Source: UBA11865 sp041570195 (GTDB taxonomy: Bacteria; Chloroflexota; Anaerolineae; Promineifilales; Promineifilaceae). From it: a stretch of DNA of 64,000 nucleotides. A program made the position numbers and the translations under genes. The stretch spans positions 59,714-123,713 of the forward strand of contig JBFFWQ010000002.1 in the NCBI GenBank assembly GCA_041570195.1, read 5' to 3'. Position 1 is the first letter of the stretch. Each line of letters begins with the position of its first letter. This document shows positions 26,827 to 35,115 of this stretch, piece by piece. The notes below the pieces were generated by a model, which saw only the letters and a list, made by a program, of their open reading frames with translations, ran no database searches and was not told the origin of the DNA.

Positions 26827-26855
26827 AGCCGGCAAAATGGCCGGCTTTTGTATTT
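26827..26855 (+). terminator. Intrinsic terminator after mrp
   Basis: AGCCGGC (26827-26833) and GCCGGCT (26840-26846) form a 7-bp GC-rich stem with a 6-nt loop, followed by TTTTGTATTT. It is 78 nt after the mrp stop and 88 nt before ricT. A TATAAT hexamer lies just upstream (26810-26815) without a fitting -35. Confidence 0.8.
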
Positions 26856-26942
26856 GAGCCAACCAAGTGTTTAACTGGTGGGCCAACAAGCGTGACAACT
26901 TCGGCCCGGTCTTTGACCTGGCATAACTTGGAGTAACGACAG

Positions 26943-27857
26943 ATGGAAGCCGTTATTGGTGTTCGTTTCCAGCCTTTAGGAAAACTTTATCACTTTCGAC
27001 TCAATGGGGAAGCAAACGCCCTCGAAGCGGGCGATCACGTCATTGTCCGCACTAAAAGGGGTCGACAACTCGGGCAGGTTATGGGCTTTGTTGAGGCCGA
27101 CCAGGTCAATAGAAAGCGCGGCCTGAAACCGATTGAGCGCAAAGCATCTCCTCGCGACCTGGTGATGAAACAGGTTTGGGAGCAAAAGGAACTGGATGCG
27201 TTGATTACATGTCGTCAGAAGGCCCACGAAATGGGCATTACGGACGCCAAATTCGTCAAGGCGGAATACAGTTTCGATGGTGGCTGGCTGACATTCTTGT
27301 TTGCTTCTGAAAACAAGCAAGTGGATATTCGGCCGCTGCTAAAAGCATTGCGCAGGGTGTTTCGTTGTAGGGTTGAGATGTTGATGATAGGCCCGCGGGA
27401 TGTGGCCAAGATACTTGGCGGGCATGGTGCATGTGGTCAGCCGCGCTGCTGCTCGACATTTCTGACAGAGTTCAGCCCTATTTCCATTCGAATGGCCAAG
27501 GCGCAAGGGATATCTTTGAGCCCGCAGGAGATAACCGGCATGTGTGGCCGCTTGCGTTGTTGCCTGGTCTACGAATACGAACAGTACGTAGAGGCAAAAA
27601 AGAAATTGCCAAAGATCGGCAAGACTATTGGCACGCCTTATGGAGAGGGGATTGTCAAAGATGTGCGCGTATTGCGAGACTCGGTACTCGTCCTCGTTGA
27701 CGGCGAACGCAAAGAGGTCTTCCGGCACGAATATGAGCCACTCGCAGAACTCGCTGCGCTAGAGAAGAAGGCGGCCGAGGGTTGTTCCAAACACGAGGGT
27801 GGGGGGTGCGATTGTGGCGCCAACGGTGCGAGCAAACAACAGCCGAATGAGAAATAA
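26943..27857 (+). CDS. ricT: PSP1-domain protein RicT (YaaT)
   Basis: 304 residues. The PSP1 core is clear. It opens with a strand-rich part (VIGVRFQPLGKLYHF, DHVIVRTKRGRQLGQV) and then carries the cysteine motifs GHGACGQPRCCSTFL and GMCGRLRCCLVYEYEQY. In B. subtilis these, with RicA and RicF, hold [4Fe-4S] clusters and affect RNase Y and phosphorelays. RicA and RicF are not visible nearby. The C-terminal tail is Cys/Gly-rich (GCSKHEGGGCDCGANG), which is unusual and might bind metal. It is followed by the HD protein after 11 nt. ggagtaacgac precedes the ATG. Confidence 0.93.
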   Translation: MEAVIGVRFQPLGKLYHFRLNGEANALEAGDHVIVRTKRGRQLGQVMGFVEADQVNRKRGLKPIERKASPRDLVMKQVWEQKELDALITCRQKAHEMGITDAKFVKAEYSFDGGWLTFLFASENKQVDIRPLLKALRRVFRCRVEMLMIGPRDVAKILGGHGACGQPRCCSTFLTEFSPISIRMAKAQGISLSPQEITGMCGRLRCCLVYEYEQYVEAKKKLPKIGKTIGTPYGEGIVKDVRVLRDSVLVLVDGERKEVFRHEYEPLAELAALEKKAAEGCSKHEGGGCDCGANGASKQQPNEK

Positions 27858-27868
27858 GCGAGATCTTC

Positions 27869-28471
27869 ATGGCTGGCAGTAAAGCTGAAGCATGGGAGCT
27901 AGTTACTGAGTTCGTAAAAGACAGGGGCTTGAGGCGGCATATTCTCTCAGTTGGCGCAGCCATGCATTTCTATGCCGGCTTGCTCCATGAGGATCAAGAT
28001 TACTGGGAGACGGTTGGCCTGCTTCACGATTTTGATTGGGAGATACACCCGGATCTTGATCAGCATCCTATGGATGGTGCGCCCATTCTTCGCCACCGCG
28101 GTTGGGATGACGAAGTCATTCGTATTGTCCTCTCACATTACACAGAGGGAACTGGTGTTGAGCGCGAGAAAGCGGTTGATTTCGCGCTTCTGGCCTGCGA
28201 CGAGATTACTGGCCTCATTATTGCCACTGCCCTGGTTAGGCCTTCAAGGGATATTGCCGACGTGCGCCTCACGTCTATCAAGAAGAAATGGAAAGATCGT
28301 CGCTTCGCTGCCGGCGTGGACCGTGATCATGTCGAAAGCGTTACCGCTGAGTTTAGCCAGGTATGCTTCTCCGGGCAGCTAGGCCTATGGGATCACGCGG
28401 CGAATGTTTTGCAGGCGATGCAAGGCCGAGCTGCATCGCTGGAATTGGACGGCCGCCTGGCCACCAAGTAA
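27869..28471 (+). CDS. HD-domain phosphohydrolase-like protein
   Basis: 200 residues. An HD domain is visible: RRHILSVGAAMHFYAGLL, then the metal-binding GLLHDFDWEIHP, HPMDGAPILRHRGW and VLSHYTEG. It is of the small HDIG type annotated as hydrolase or uncharacterised. The family hydrolyses phosphate esters of nucleotides; no substrate can be inferred here. The C-terminal part (DIADVRLTSIKKKWKDRRF) fits other members. It follows ricT by 11 nt and precedes moeA by 22 nt, apparently one operon. Confidence 0.88.
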   Translation: MAGSKAEAWELVTEFVKDRGLRRHILSVGAAMHFYAGLLHEDQDYWETVGLLHDFDWEIHPDLDQHPMDGAPILRHRGWDDEVIRIVLSHYTEGTGVEREKAVDFALLACDEITGLIIATALVRPSRDIADVRLTSIKKKWKDRRFAAGVDRDHVESVTAEFSQVCFSGQLGLWDHAANVLQAMQGRAASLELDGRLATK

Positions 28472-28493
28472 GCCAACGCAATTGGAGCAATCA

Positions 28494-29756
28494 ATGTCCG
28501 ATCTTCAGGATATCTCTGTTACTGAAGCCTTGGCGCTAATATTGGGCGATGTGGCGGTATTATCGACCGAGGAAATACCGCTCCTGATGACCCTAAATCG
28601 TGTCTTGGCCGAGCCGATCGTGGCTGGCGATCAGTTGCCTCCTTTCCCTAACTCGGCCATGGATGGCTTCGCCTTGCGCGCGGCCGACGTATGTACGGCA
28701 ACCAGGGAAAACCCGGCCACGCTCGAAGTAATTGGCGAGATTGCGGCGGGCAGTGCACCGGACCTGACCATCGTTCCCGGATCGGCCGTGCGAATCATGA
28801 CCGGTGCGCCGGTTCCTGAAGGAGCAGATGCCGTGGTTCCGGTTGAGGATACGACTGAGCCAATCGGTCAAGTGTGGCAGCCTCCACCGACTCAGGTCAC
28901 CGTATTTCGCGCCGTTAGTGCGGGCGACTATGTCCGCCAAGCCGGGGAAGACGTGCAGGCTGGAAAAATGGTGCTCTCAGCAGGCACGAGAATTCGCCCG
29001 CAGGAAATCGGATTAATGGCATCACTGGGCGTTGCTTCAGCCAGCGTGGTGCGGCAGCCTCGTGTCGGGATACTGGCCACAGGGGATGAGTTAGTAGGGC
29101 TTGATGATTCGCTTTCCAAGGGAAAGATTCGAAACAGCAATAGCTTCGCGCAAGCTGCCCAAGTGATCGAGGCCGGTGGATCGCCGCTACTTCTTGGCGT
29201 TGCCCGCGATTCCGTATCCGACTTGCGAGAGCGGCTCGCGGAAGGATTGGAAAAAGGCGTCAACGTGTTTGTGAGCTCGGCCGGTGTATCTGTGGGCGCA
29301 TACGACGTTGTGAAGCATCTACTGGAATCAGAAGGGCGCGTACGCTTCTGGCGCGTGCGCATGCGGCCCGGCAAACCGTTAACCTTTGGTGATTATGTCG
29401 GCGTTCCGTATTTTGGATTACCCGGTAATCCCGTATCAGCTATGGTCTCCTTTGAACGTTTTGTTCGTCCAGCCCTGCTGAAAATGGGCGGGCACGCCGA
29501 CCTTGTCCGGCCCAAGGTTGCTGTAAGCCTTAGCGGAGAAATCGACTCAGATGGGCGTGAGAGTTATGTCAGGGCTTATGTGCACAAGACGGAAGAAGGC
29601 TACGTGGCGACGCCAACCGGTCTCCAGGGCTCGCACATGATGACTTCGCTGACCGAAGCAAATGCCCTTGTGATCGTGCCTGAGGGTAAAGAATCTGTGT
29701 CACATGGCACTCAATTGATGGCCATGATGCTAGAATGGCCCAATGCCATCTTCTGA
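28494..29756 (+). CDS. moeA: Molybdopterin molybdenumtransferase MoeA
   Basis: 420 residues. MoeA inserts molybdenum into adenylylated molybdopterin. Motifs are LPPFPNSAMDGFALRAAD, GAPVPEGADAVVPVEDT, GILATGDELVG, SSAGVSVGAYDVVK and MRPGKPLTFG followed by GLPGNPVSAMV. Domain order (I-IV) and length are normal. The open frame begins at 28404 inside the HD gene, but ATG 28494 has ttggagcaatc before it and matches the family start. It pairs functionally with the mog/moaB gene at 14.6 kb. Confidence 0.96.
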   Translation: MSDLQDISVTEALALILGDVAVLSTEEIPLLMTLNRVLAEPIVAGDQLPPFPNSAMDGFALRAADVCTATRENPATLEVIGEIAAGSAPDLTIVPGSAVRIMTGAPVPEGADAVVPVEDTTEPIGQVWQPPPTQVTVFRAVSAGDYVRQAGEDVQAGKMVLSAGTRIRPQEIGLMASLGVASASVVRQPRVGILATGDELVGLDDSLSKGKIRNSNSFAQAAQVIEAGGSPLLLGVARDSVSDLRERLAEGLEKGVNVFVSSAGVSVGAYDVVKHLLESEGRVRFWRVRMRPGKPLTFGDYVGVPYFGLPGNPVSAMVSFERFVRPALLKMGGHADLVRPKVAVSLSGEIDSDGRESYVRAYVHKTEEGYVATPTGLQGSHMMTSLTEANALVIVPEGKESVSHGTQLMAMMLEWPNAIF

Positions 29757-29779
29757 GTTATCCGATCGGCTCGGCAGGC

Positions 29780-29814
29780 AAAAAAAAGGGCCTCTCCATC
29801 TGCACGGAAAGGCC
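29780..29814 (-). terminator. Intrinsic terminator of the S1-domain gene
   Basis: On the minus strand GGCCTTTCC (29814-29806) pairs with GGAGAGGCC (29797-29789) around an 8-nt loop. It is followed by eight T residues (A run at 29780-29787 on the plus strand). It lies 25 nt beyond the stop of the S1 gene, and 24 nt after the convergent moeA stop. Confidence 0.9.
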
Positions 29815-29838
29815 ACTAGATCAAATTCGCTATGCTAG

Positions 29839-30624
29839 CTATTCCGGTGCGTCCTGACTGAGCTTTAGAGTTCGACTCAGAATGTCGTCTTGGACATCTC
29901 TCTTCTGCTGTGAGCCAGACCTTGGCGCTGACTTCTTCTTGGCGGGAACCGGCGCTTCGTCTCCGTTTCCCATGGCACGCCGCAGCGCTATCTCCATGGC
30001 AGTCGGCAGCGCCACTTCTTCTTCTGCCTCAATGTCGTCCACTTCGGGGAGTTCTGCATCCGCTGATTCAAGCAGGGCTTTGCGGCTAAGATCGATGCGC
30101 CGCTTGCGCTTGTTGAAGCCCAAGACTCTAACCTGAATCTCTTCGCCGACCTTGACTGCCTCAGAAGGATGCTTCACATACTCGTGATTCAGCTCGCTGA
30201 TGTGGACCAGCCCCTCTTTTTCAGCACCAATGTCGATAAATGCGCCAAATTTCTCGAGCCGCGTAACTGTCCCGTCGTATGTCTGACCGACCTGCAAGTC
30301 GCTCCATTCAACGGCCAGAGGCTCCTGCATCGTAACCGTTATCTGCTCTTTGCCCGGGTCTACAGACTCAACCCAGACGTCAACCTCGTCGCCTATAGCG
30401 AGGACATCTGACACGCGATTTACGCGCTTTCCCATCTTCGAAATGTGCAGAATTGCGCTAGTTCCCGCGCCAAGATCGACGAATGCTCCGTAGAGCTCCA
30501 ATCGCTCCACGGTTCCTGTGAGTTTCATCTTTGGTTTGAGGTCTCTGATACCGCTAACAGCGGTGACCGGCGCTGATGCTGGCTCCTCGGCCTGATCTTC
30601 GAAGCCGACTACTTCCTCAGCCAT
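29839..30624 (-). CDS. S1 RNA-binding-domain protein (two S1 repeats)
   Basis: 261 residues. Two S1/OB domains are clear: about 32-100 (GTVERLELYGAFVDLGAGTS followed by ILHISKMG) and about 115-185 (YDGTVTRLEKFGAFIDIGAE, LVHISELNHEYVKHP). The acidic N-terminus and the basic, disordered C-terminal 75 residues flank them. It is shorter than E. coli S1 (six repeats) and resembles the short S1-like proteins of Gram-positives and Chloroflexota, which may act on translation or RNA decay. Monocistronic, with a near-perfect promoter about 135-160 nt upstream and a strong terminator, consistent with high expression. Weak Shine-Dalgarno (ggagaaatgaacg). Confidence 0.9.
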   Translation of the reverse strand: MAEEVVGFEDQAEEPASAPVTAVSGIRDLKPKMKLTGTVERLELYGAFVDLGAGTSAILHISKMGKRVNRVSDVLAIGDEVDVWVESVDPGKEQITVTMQEPLAVEWSDLQVGQTYDGTVTRLEKFGAFIDIGAEKEGLVHISELNHEYVKHPSEAVKVGEEIQVRVLGFNKRKRRIDLSRKALLESADAELPEVDDIEAEEEVALPTAMEIALRRAMGNGDEAPVPAKKKSAPRSGSQQKRDVQDDILSRTLKLSQDAPE

Positions 30625-30757
30625 CGTTCATTTCTCCATTGCACAATCAAGGACCACGTGTCCCGCAACCCCTGAGCATCAATGTCTCAAGTCGAGAGTA
30701 GCTTCAGCTCCACTAAGCGCAAGGGGCAACACACGATTATTGTTAAGCAGGGAGCCA

Positions 30758-30785
30758 ATTATAACAGCGGCCGAAGGCGTGTCAA
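30758..30785 (-). promoter_or_regulatory. Consensus promoter of the S1-domain gene
   Basis: Read on the minus strand: TTGACA (30785-30780), 16-nt spacer, TATAAT (30763-30758). Both hexamers are perfect. It lies just behind the recA stop and leaves a 5' leader of about 125 nt. Confidence 0.85.
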
Positions 30786-30803
30786 CAATGACGTCCAGCC
30801 GTG

Positions 30804-31859
30804 CTAGGCTACAGCCAGCTCCTCAAACTCGGCGGCCTCCGAATCAAAATTGTCCAGCGTGGCGCCTGGCAAGCCGGCCTCAAGCCGGATAAGATGGTCC
30901 AGTTGGTCACATAGCTCGGGGTTCTCGTACAGGTACGTTTTGGCATTCTCGCGGCCCTGCCCAAGAAGCAGGTCGTCGTAGCGAAAATATGCGCCTCTCT
31001 TGTCCACCAGGCCATAGTCGACGCCCAAATCCAAGATGTCGCCTTGCCTTGATATGCCGGAATTGTACATGATGTCGAATTCGCATTCGGTAAAGGGTGG
31101 GGCGACCTTATTCTTCTTAACCTTGACCCGGGTCCGATTACCGATAACTTCACCCGCAGCTTTGATGGCCTGAATGCGACGAATATCTAGGCGCACCGAG
31201 GCATAGAATTTGAGCGCGTTACCGCCGCTTGTGGTCTCGGGGCTACCAAACATGACACCAATCTTCATGCGTAACTGGTTGGTGAATATGACGACGGTGT
31301 TTGTTTGCTTGATGACGCCGGACAGCTTGCGCAGTGCTTGCGACATTAATCTTGCTTGTAGCCCAACGTGGGCATCGCCCATCTCACCTTCGATTTCGGC
31401 CCTGGGGACGAGCGCCGCAACCGAGTCGACGACGACAACATCCATGGTTCCTGACCGGATCAGTGCTTCGGCAATTTCTAGCGCCTGTTCACCTGTGTCA
31501 GGCTGTGATACATAGAGGTTTTCAACGTCGACTCCACAGCGGGCAGCGTAGTTTGGATCCAACGCATGTTCCATATCGACAAATGCACAAATGCCGCCGA
31601 GTCGCTGAGCTTCGGCGATAATGTGTTGGCAAAGCGTTGTTTTGCCCGAGGACTCCGGGCCGTATACCTCGACGACACGCCCTCGCGGTACGCCGCCAAC
31701 GCCAAGAGCGATGTCCAGGGCCAGGGCACCAGTGGGAATCACTTCCACTTGCAGATGTTGCGCGTCCCCAAGGCGCATGATGGTCCCTTCGCCAAATCGT
31801 TTGGTCAGGGAATCCAGAGTTCTTTCCAGGCTTACCTGTCGTCCATTATCACTAGCCAT
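30804..31859 (-). CDS. recA: Recombinase RecA
   Basis: 351 residues, typical. Walker A is GPESSGKTTL (near 66). Other motifs are CAFVDMEHALDPNYA, VVVDSVAALVPRAEIEGEMG, Walker-B-adjacent FTNQLRMKIGVMFGSPETTS and NALKFYASVRLDIRR. The short acidic C-terminus (DSEAAEFEELAVA) fits the regulatory tail. RecA coats single-stranded DNA for strand exchange and triggers LexA self-cleavage. The ATG has a strong Shine-Dalgarno (aggaggaag). The promoter carries two LexA-type boxes. The gene is monocistronic. Confidence 0.99.
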   Translation of the reverse strand: MASDNGRQVSLERTLDSLTKRFGEGTIMRLGDAQHLQVEVIPTGALALDIALGVGGVPRGRVVEVYGPESSGKTTLCQHIIAEAQRLGGICAFVDMEHALDPNYAARCGVDVENLYVSQPDTGEQALEIAEALIRSGTMDVVVVDSVAALVPRAEIEGEMGDAHVGLQARLMSQALRKLSGVIKQTNTVVIFTNQLRMKIGVMFGSPETTSGGNALKFYASVRLDIRRIQAIKAAGEVIGNRTRVKVKKNKVAPPFTECEFDIMYNSGISRQGDILDLGVDYGLVDKRGAYFRYDDLLLGQGRENAKTYLYENPELCDQLDHLIRLEAGLPGATLDNFDSEAAEFEELAVA

Positions 31860-31906
31860 TGAGCCTTCCTCCTGAGTGTGGGTATTCCGCCATCAATCCA
31901 GAAGCA

Positions 31907-31935
31907 ATAATAGCACATATGTTCGCAGATGTCAA
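31907..31935 (-). promoter_or_regulatory. recA promoter with a LexA-type box in the spacer
   Basis: On the minus strand: TTGACA (31935-31930), 17-nt spacer, TATTAT (31912-31907). The spacer contains GAACATATGTGC (31924-31913), one base off the GAAC-N4-GTTC SOS box known from Bacillus-type LexA. Repressor bound there would block RNA polymerase. Confidence 0.85.
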
Positions 31936-31953
31936 TATGGAACCTGAAAGAAT

Positions 31954-31965
31954 GAACACGTGTTC
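31954..31965. promoter_or_regulatory. Perfect palindromic SOS-type box upstream of the recA promoter
   Basis: GAACACGTGTTC is fully palindromic and fits GAAC-N4-GTTC. It lies 19 bp upstream of the -35, so two repressor dimers could bind about 41 bp apart, roughly four helical turns. It is also 12 bp beyond the murJ stop. Confidence 0.75.
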
Positions 31966-31977
31966 GATAAGGTTAAA

Positions 31978-33519
31978 TTAATCGACTCGTTGTCGCCCGC
32001 GCACAATATCAAGCAGATCGGGGATTTCGCGCGCTCCCACGGCATAGGTTAGGGCGAGATAAGTGACAAGGCCGACCATGCCGCCCACAATCAGGAACAG
32101 AAATGTGCTCTCGACGAACTGATCCACCAACAGAATAACGGCCGCCATACCGGCCGCGCCCAACAGCGACCGACCGGCCGTGGCCAGCAACTGGCGCTCT
32201 TGAAGATAACCCAGGCGCCTGCGATTTATCAGAAATAGGATTAGTGATTGCACCGTGAATGCTATCGTACTAGCCAGGGCCAAGCCCCTGACGCCAAGGT
32301 GGTCAACCAACAGAATAGCCAGCAACGCGTTAATGGCGAGCCACAGAAGGGCCACAATCATTGGCGTCCAAGTATCATGTTGGGCGTAGAACAAACGGGC
32401 CAGAATCTCCAAAGATGCTTCGGCGATTATCCGGAAGCTGAAGAACAGTAGAATAGAGTATACAAGCCGGGTTGAGCCGGCCGTGAAAGCGCCATCTTCA
32501 AGCAGGAGCGCAATGGCCGGCTGCCCGAGCAATACAAGCCCCACCGAAGCAGGGATCGTCAACGTCCAAATGATGCGCAAAGCGTTCATGGCGACCCGCT
32601 TCAGGCCTTCAAGGTCGCCCCCGTTATATAGTTCGGCCATGGTCGGAAAGACGACGATGGCAATTGCCGTGCCCAGCAACGTTTCTGGCAACTGCATCAG
32701 CTGGTATCCATAGAAGTAACCTGATACGCTGCCGGTTCCCAGTTCTGGGTTTGACGCCAGGTTAATGATGACGAAGTCAGCAAACTGTACTGCGCCAAGT
32801 GTGATGGCGCGCGGCAGCATGAGCCAGATAACTTCTCGTACGCCCGCCAAGCGCGTCACAATCTCGGCCCGAAACCTGAATTTGAAGCGGAGCAATGCTG
32901 GGACCTGGATCAGGATGTGAAGCACGCTACCCAATACCGTTCCCCATGCCAACCCGGCTATTCCCATTTCGGGTACCAAAAAGATGAGTCCAAAGACGTA
33001 GCCAACATCCAATGCAACAGGAGCTAACGCAGGCAAGGCGAAATGCTGGTGGGCATTGAGGATGCTGCTGAGGACGCCGCTTATACCGAATAATGTCGTC
33101 TGGACTAGAATGATGCGCATAAGTTCGGCCGTCAGCCGCTGCTGTTCTGGGGTGAAGCCGGGGACAAGGAAGTTGGTCGTAATCCATGGGGCCAGCAAGA
33201 TCCCTACCGCCGAGATGCCGCCGAGCACAGCAATCACCAGTGTCAGGGTTGAGTTGGCCAACTGGGCGCTTTCTTTGAGTTTCTTGCTTGTGAGATAGGC
33301 GGAGTAGACCGGGATGAAGGCGGCCGCCAACGCTCCGCCGGAAATGAGAGTTACGAATAACTCTGGCATTTGGTTGGCGGCTGTAAAGGCATCATACTCG
33401 CTGCCGGTGCCGAATGTGCCGCTGACGAGCCTGACTCTCAGCAGGCCCGTAAGCTTTCCCAGCCCAAACAGAGCGGCAACGACGACCGATGAGCGTAGCA
33501 GGTGTCGGGCCCTATCCAT
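31978..33519 (-). CDS. murJ: Lipid II flippase MurJ
   Basis: 513 residues with about 14 membrane helices. MATE-like MVF family wording: ASSVVVAALFGLGKLTGLL region at the start, SGTFGTGSEYDAFTAANQMP, ISGGALAAAFIPVYSAYL, RVSL-type amphipathic loops and YAQHDTWTPMIVAL (the conserved FYA.gdtrtP element). MurJ carries lipid II across the membrane for peptidoglycan synthesis, which implies a cell wall. The frame opens at TTG 33555, with ATG 33546 next. ATG 33519 matches the family start and lies 8 nt behind a -10 box, suggesting a leaderless message. No Shine-Dalgarno is visible. Confidence 0.92.
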   Translation of the reverse strand: MDRARHLLRSSVVVAALFGLGKLTGLLRVRLVSGTFGTGSEYDAFTAANQMPELFVTLISGGALAAAFIPVYSAYLTSKKLKESAQLANSTLTLVIAVLGGISAVGILLAPWITTNFLVPGFTPEQQRLTAELMRIILVQTTLFGISGVLSSILNAHQHFALPALAPVALDVGYVFGLIFLVPEMGIAGLAWGTVLGSVLHILIQVPALLRFKFRFRAEIVTRLAGVREVIWLMLPRAITLGAVQFADFVIINLASNPELGTGSVSGYFYGYQLMQLPETLLGTAIAIVVFPTMAELYNGGDLEGLKRVAMNALRIIWTLTIPASVGLVLLGQPAIALLLEDGAFTAGSTRLVYSILLFFSFRIIAEASLEILARLFYAQHDTWTPMIVALLWLAINALLAILLVDHLGVRGLALASTIAFTVQSLILFLINRRRLGYLQERQLLATAGRSLLGAAGMAAVILLVDQFVESTFLFLIVGGMVGLVTYLALTYAVGAREIPDLLDIVRGRQRVD

Positions 33520-33527
33520 GGGAGAGG

Positions 33528-33555
33528 ATTGTAACCGGCAGGTCATTCCCGGCAA
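33528..33555 (-). promoter_or_regulatory. Promoter for murJ
   Basis: On the minus strand: TTGCCG (33555-33550), 16-nt spacer, TACAAT (33533-33528), then 8 nt to ATG 33519. Transcription would begin at or within a base or two of the start codon. Confidence 0.5.
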
Positions 33556-33739
33556 GCAAAGGAAGGAACCTCTTCAGGAAGCGATCTGGTTAGAACCTCA
33601 AACCTCAGATACGATTGCCTGCAATGACGGCATGCGAAATGCAAGTCTGCATAACGTTTAAGCGTCTACTGGCCATTTTGGTGAAGTGTCAACGGTAGCG
33701 AACGCTGCATTACGATAGATCTGAGGTAGGAGTAACAGC

Positions 33740-34276
33740 TTGAGTGGGAATGGTCTAGACGTTTCTTTTGAAAACAACGAGGGACGCTTAAAAGTGATCC
33801 TGCCCGCGCCAGTTAACTGGCCGGTCTTTGGTCTGCACACCCTAGCTCTGATCATCTGGCTGGCGATGTTGCTGGCAGTGTTGGTTTACCTGCTTCGCGG
33901 CCTGAGCTCCAGCTTTGTATTGACGATCATTCTAATGATTTGGATGTTGATCTGGCTATGGTTTGGGCGATTCCTGTGGTCACGTTGGCAGTACCATGCG
34001 GCGAGTCGCGAAATCCTCTTTGTGGACGATGAGCAGTTAGTCGTTCGACGGCCGGTATCAATCCTCGGCCTTACCTGGGTCTATGACATGAACCACGTCA
34101 GCGGATTATATTATAGCGAGAGGCATCACTGTCCAGCCTTTGATTACGCTTATCAGCACGTATATTTCGGACGAGCTTTGGATGAAGAGCAGGCCAACCA
34201 CGTGGTGAATGAACTGAATCGGCGCTTCTTTCCGAATATCGCGCAGGAGGAGCCTGGAAAGGTCTGGACGGAGTAG
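33740..34276 (+). CDS. Hypothetical membrane protein with two helices and a PH-like C-terminal part
   Basis: 178 residues. Two adjacent membrane helices (HTLALIIWLAMLLAVLVYLL and VLTIILMIWMLIWLWFGRFL) follow a 30-residue start. A cytoplasmic beta-rich part follows (REILFVDDEQLVVRRPVSIL and HVYFGRALDEEQANHVVNEL). The pattern of strands and a final helix is like bacterial PH-domain membrane proteins, but the family is not certain. TTG start with a clear Shine-Dalgarno (taggagtaacagc). It is convergent with the ABC permease gene, 5 nt apart. Confidence 0.75.
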   Translation: MSGNGLDVSFENNEGRLKVILPAPVNWPVFGLHTLALIIWLAMLLAVLVYLLRGLSSSFVLTIILMIWMLIWLWFGRFLWSRWQYHAASREILFVDDEQLVVRRPVSILGLTWVYDMNHVSGLYYSERHHCPAFDYAYQHVYFGRALDEEQANHVVNELNRRFFPNIAQEEPGKVWTE

Positions 34277-34281
34277 GGTTG

Positions 34282-35115
34282 CTATTCGCTGAGAAACAGA
34301 TCCTTGTGCGCAAAAAGCGCGGCGGCCAGAAGGAATAGCAAGCTCGCATAAATCATGAGAACAGCCGGCGCCAGCGCCTGTGCCAGGCTAAACTGGCCAC
34401 CAACTATCGCAGCCGTTATCGCGCTGAACGGCCAGAAGATGATATCAAATATCTTCTCAAGCAACCCCAACCCATTAGATGATATCCAGGTGGCTGCATC
34501 GTAGAAGAGCGTCGCTATTGCGTCTAGACCGCTTTCAGAGAAAGTGCCGCCAACGCGATTGAAGATGCCGAACAACCAATCACCCAACAGACCGACTCCG
34601 CTCTGCAGATATAGTAATAAACCTAGCACGCCGAAAACATAGACTCGCGACCAGCCGCGGGCGACCAGATCACTGGCATGTAACGCGATGACCACGAATA
34701 GCACATCGCCGGCAATCCAGAGCGTGGGAATCTCCAGTAGCTGCCGGAGCGCAATGTCGGGGCCATTTGCTAGCCATGCCAGGAGAGCTGTAGCGATCTG
34801 TAACACGACAACATAGACCAACGAGGCCAGCACCACTGAGCTCAAGTACTCAATTCGACTCGGCAACTTCACGATTAGTGGATAGTTAACGGCTTGATTT
34901 GCCCTGGCCGAAACGCTGAGCGTAACGATGAAAGACCATGCCAGTCCAAATAGGCCGAAGATTAGGATGAAGTAATCTAGGTCAGGCGTCTGTTGTCTGG
35001 GATCGAAGAAGATAATGTAAAATGCCAGCGCCAACAGGATGTAAAGCAGTCCGGCCAAGGAGAACAAGAGCGACCTGAACAGATAATGGCTTAGCGCTAA
35101 GATCCGGCCGATCAT
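34282..35115 (-). CDS. ABC transporter permease
   Basis: 277 residues with about six membrane helices (for example SLLFSLAGLLYILLALAFYI, YFILIFGLFGLAWSFIVTLS, YLSSVVLASLVYVVVLQIAT). It has no extracellular domain and no family motif beyond the ABC-2-like pattern. Its ATG overlaps the stop of the ATPase gene by 4 nt (ATGA), so it is the membrane partner of that ATPase. The substrate is unknown. Confidence 0.8.
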   Translation of the reverse strand: MIGRILALSHYLFRSLLFSLAGLLYILLALAFYIIFFDPRQQTPDLDYFILIFGLFGLAWSFIVTLSVSARANQAVNYPLIVKLPSRIEYLSSVVLASLVYVVVLQIATALLAWLANGPDIALRQLLEIPTLWIAGDVLFVVIALHASDLVARGWSRVYVFGVLGLLLYLQSGVGLLGDWLFGIFNRVGGTFSESGLDAIATLFYDAATWISSNGLGLLEKIFDIIFWPFSAITAAIVGGQFSLAQALAPAVLMIYASLLFLLAAALFAHKDLFLSE

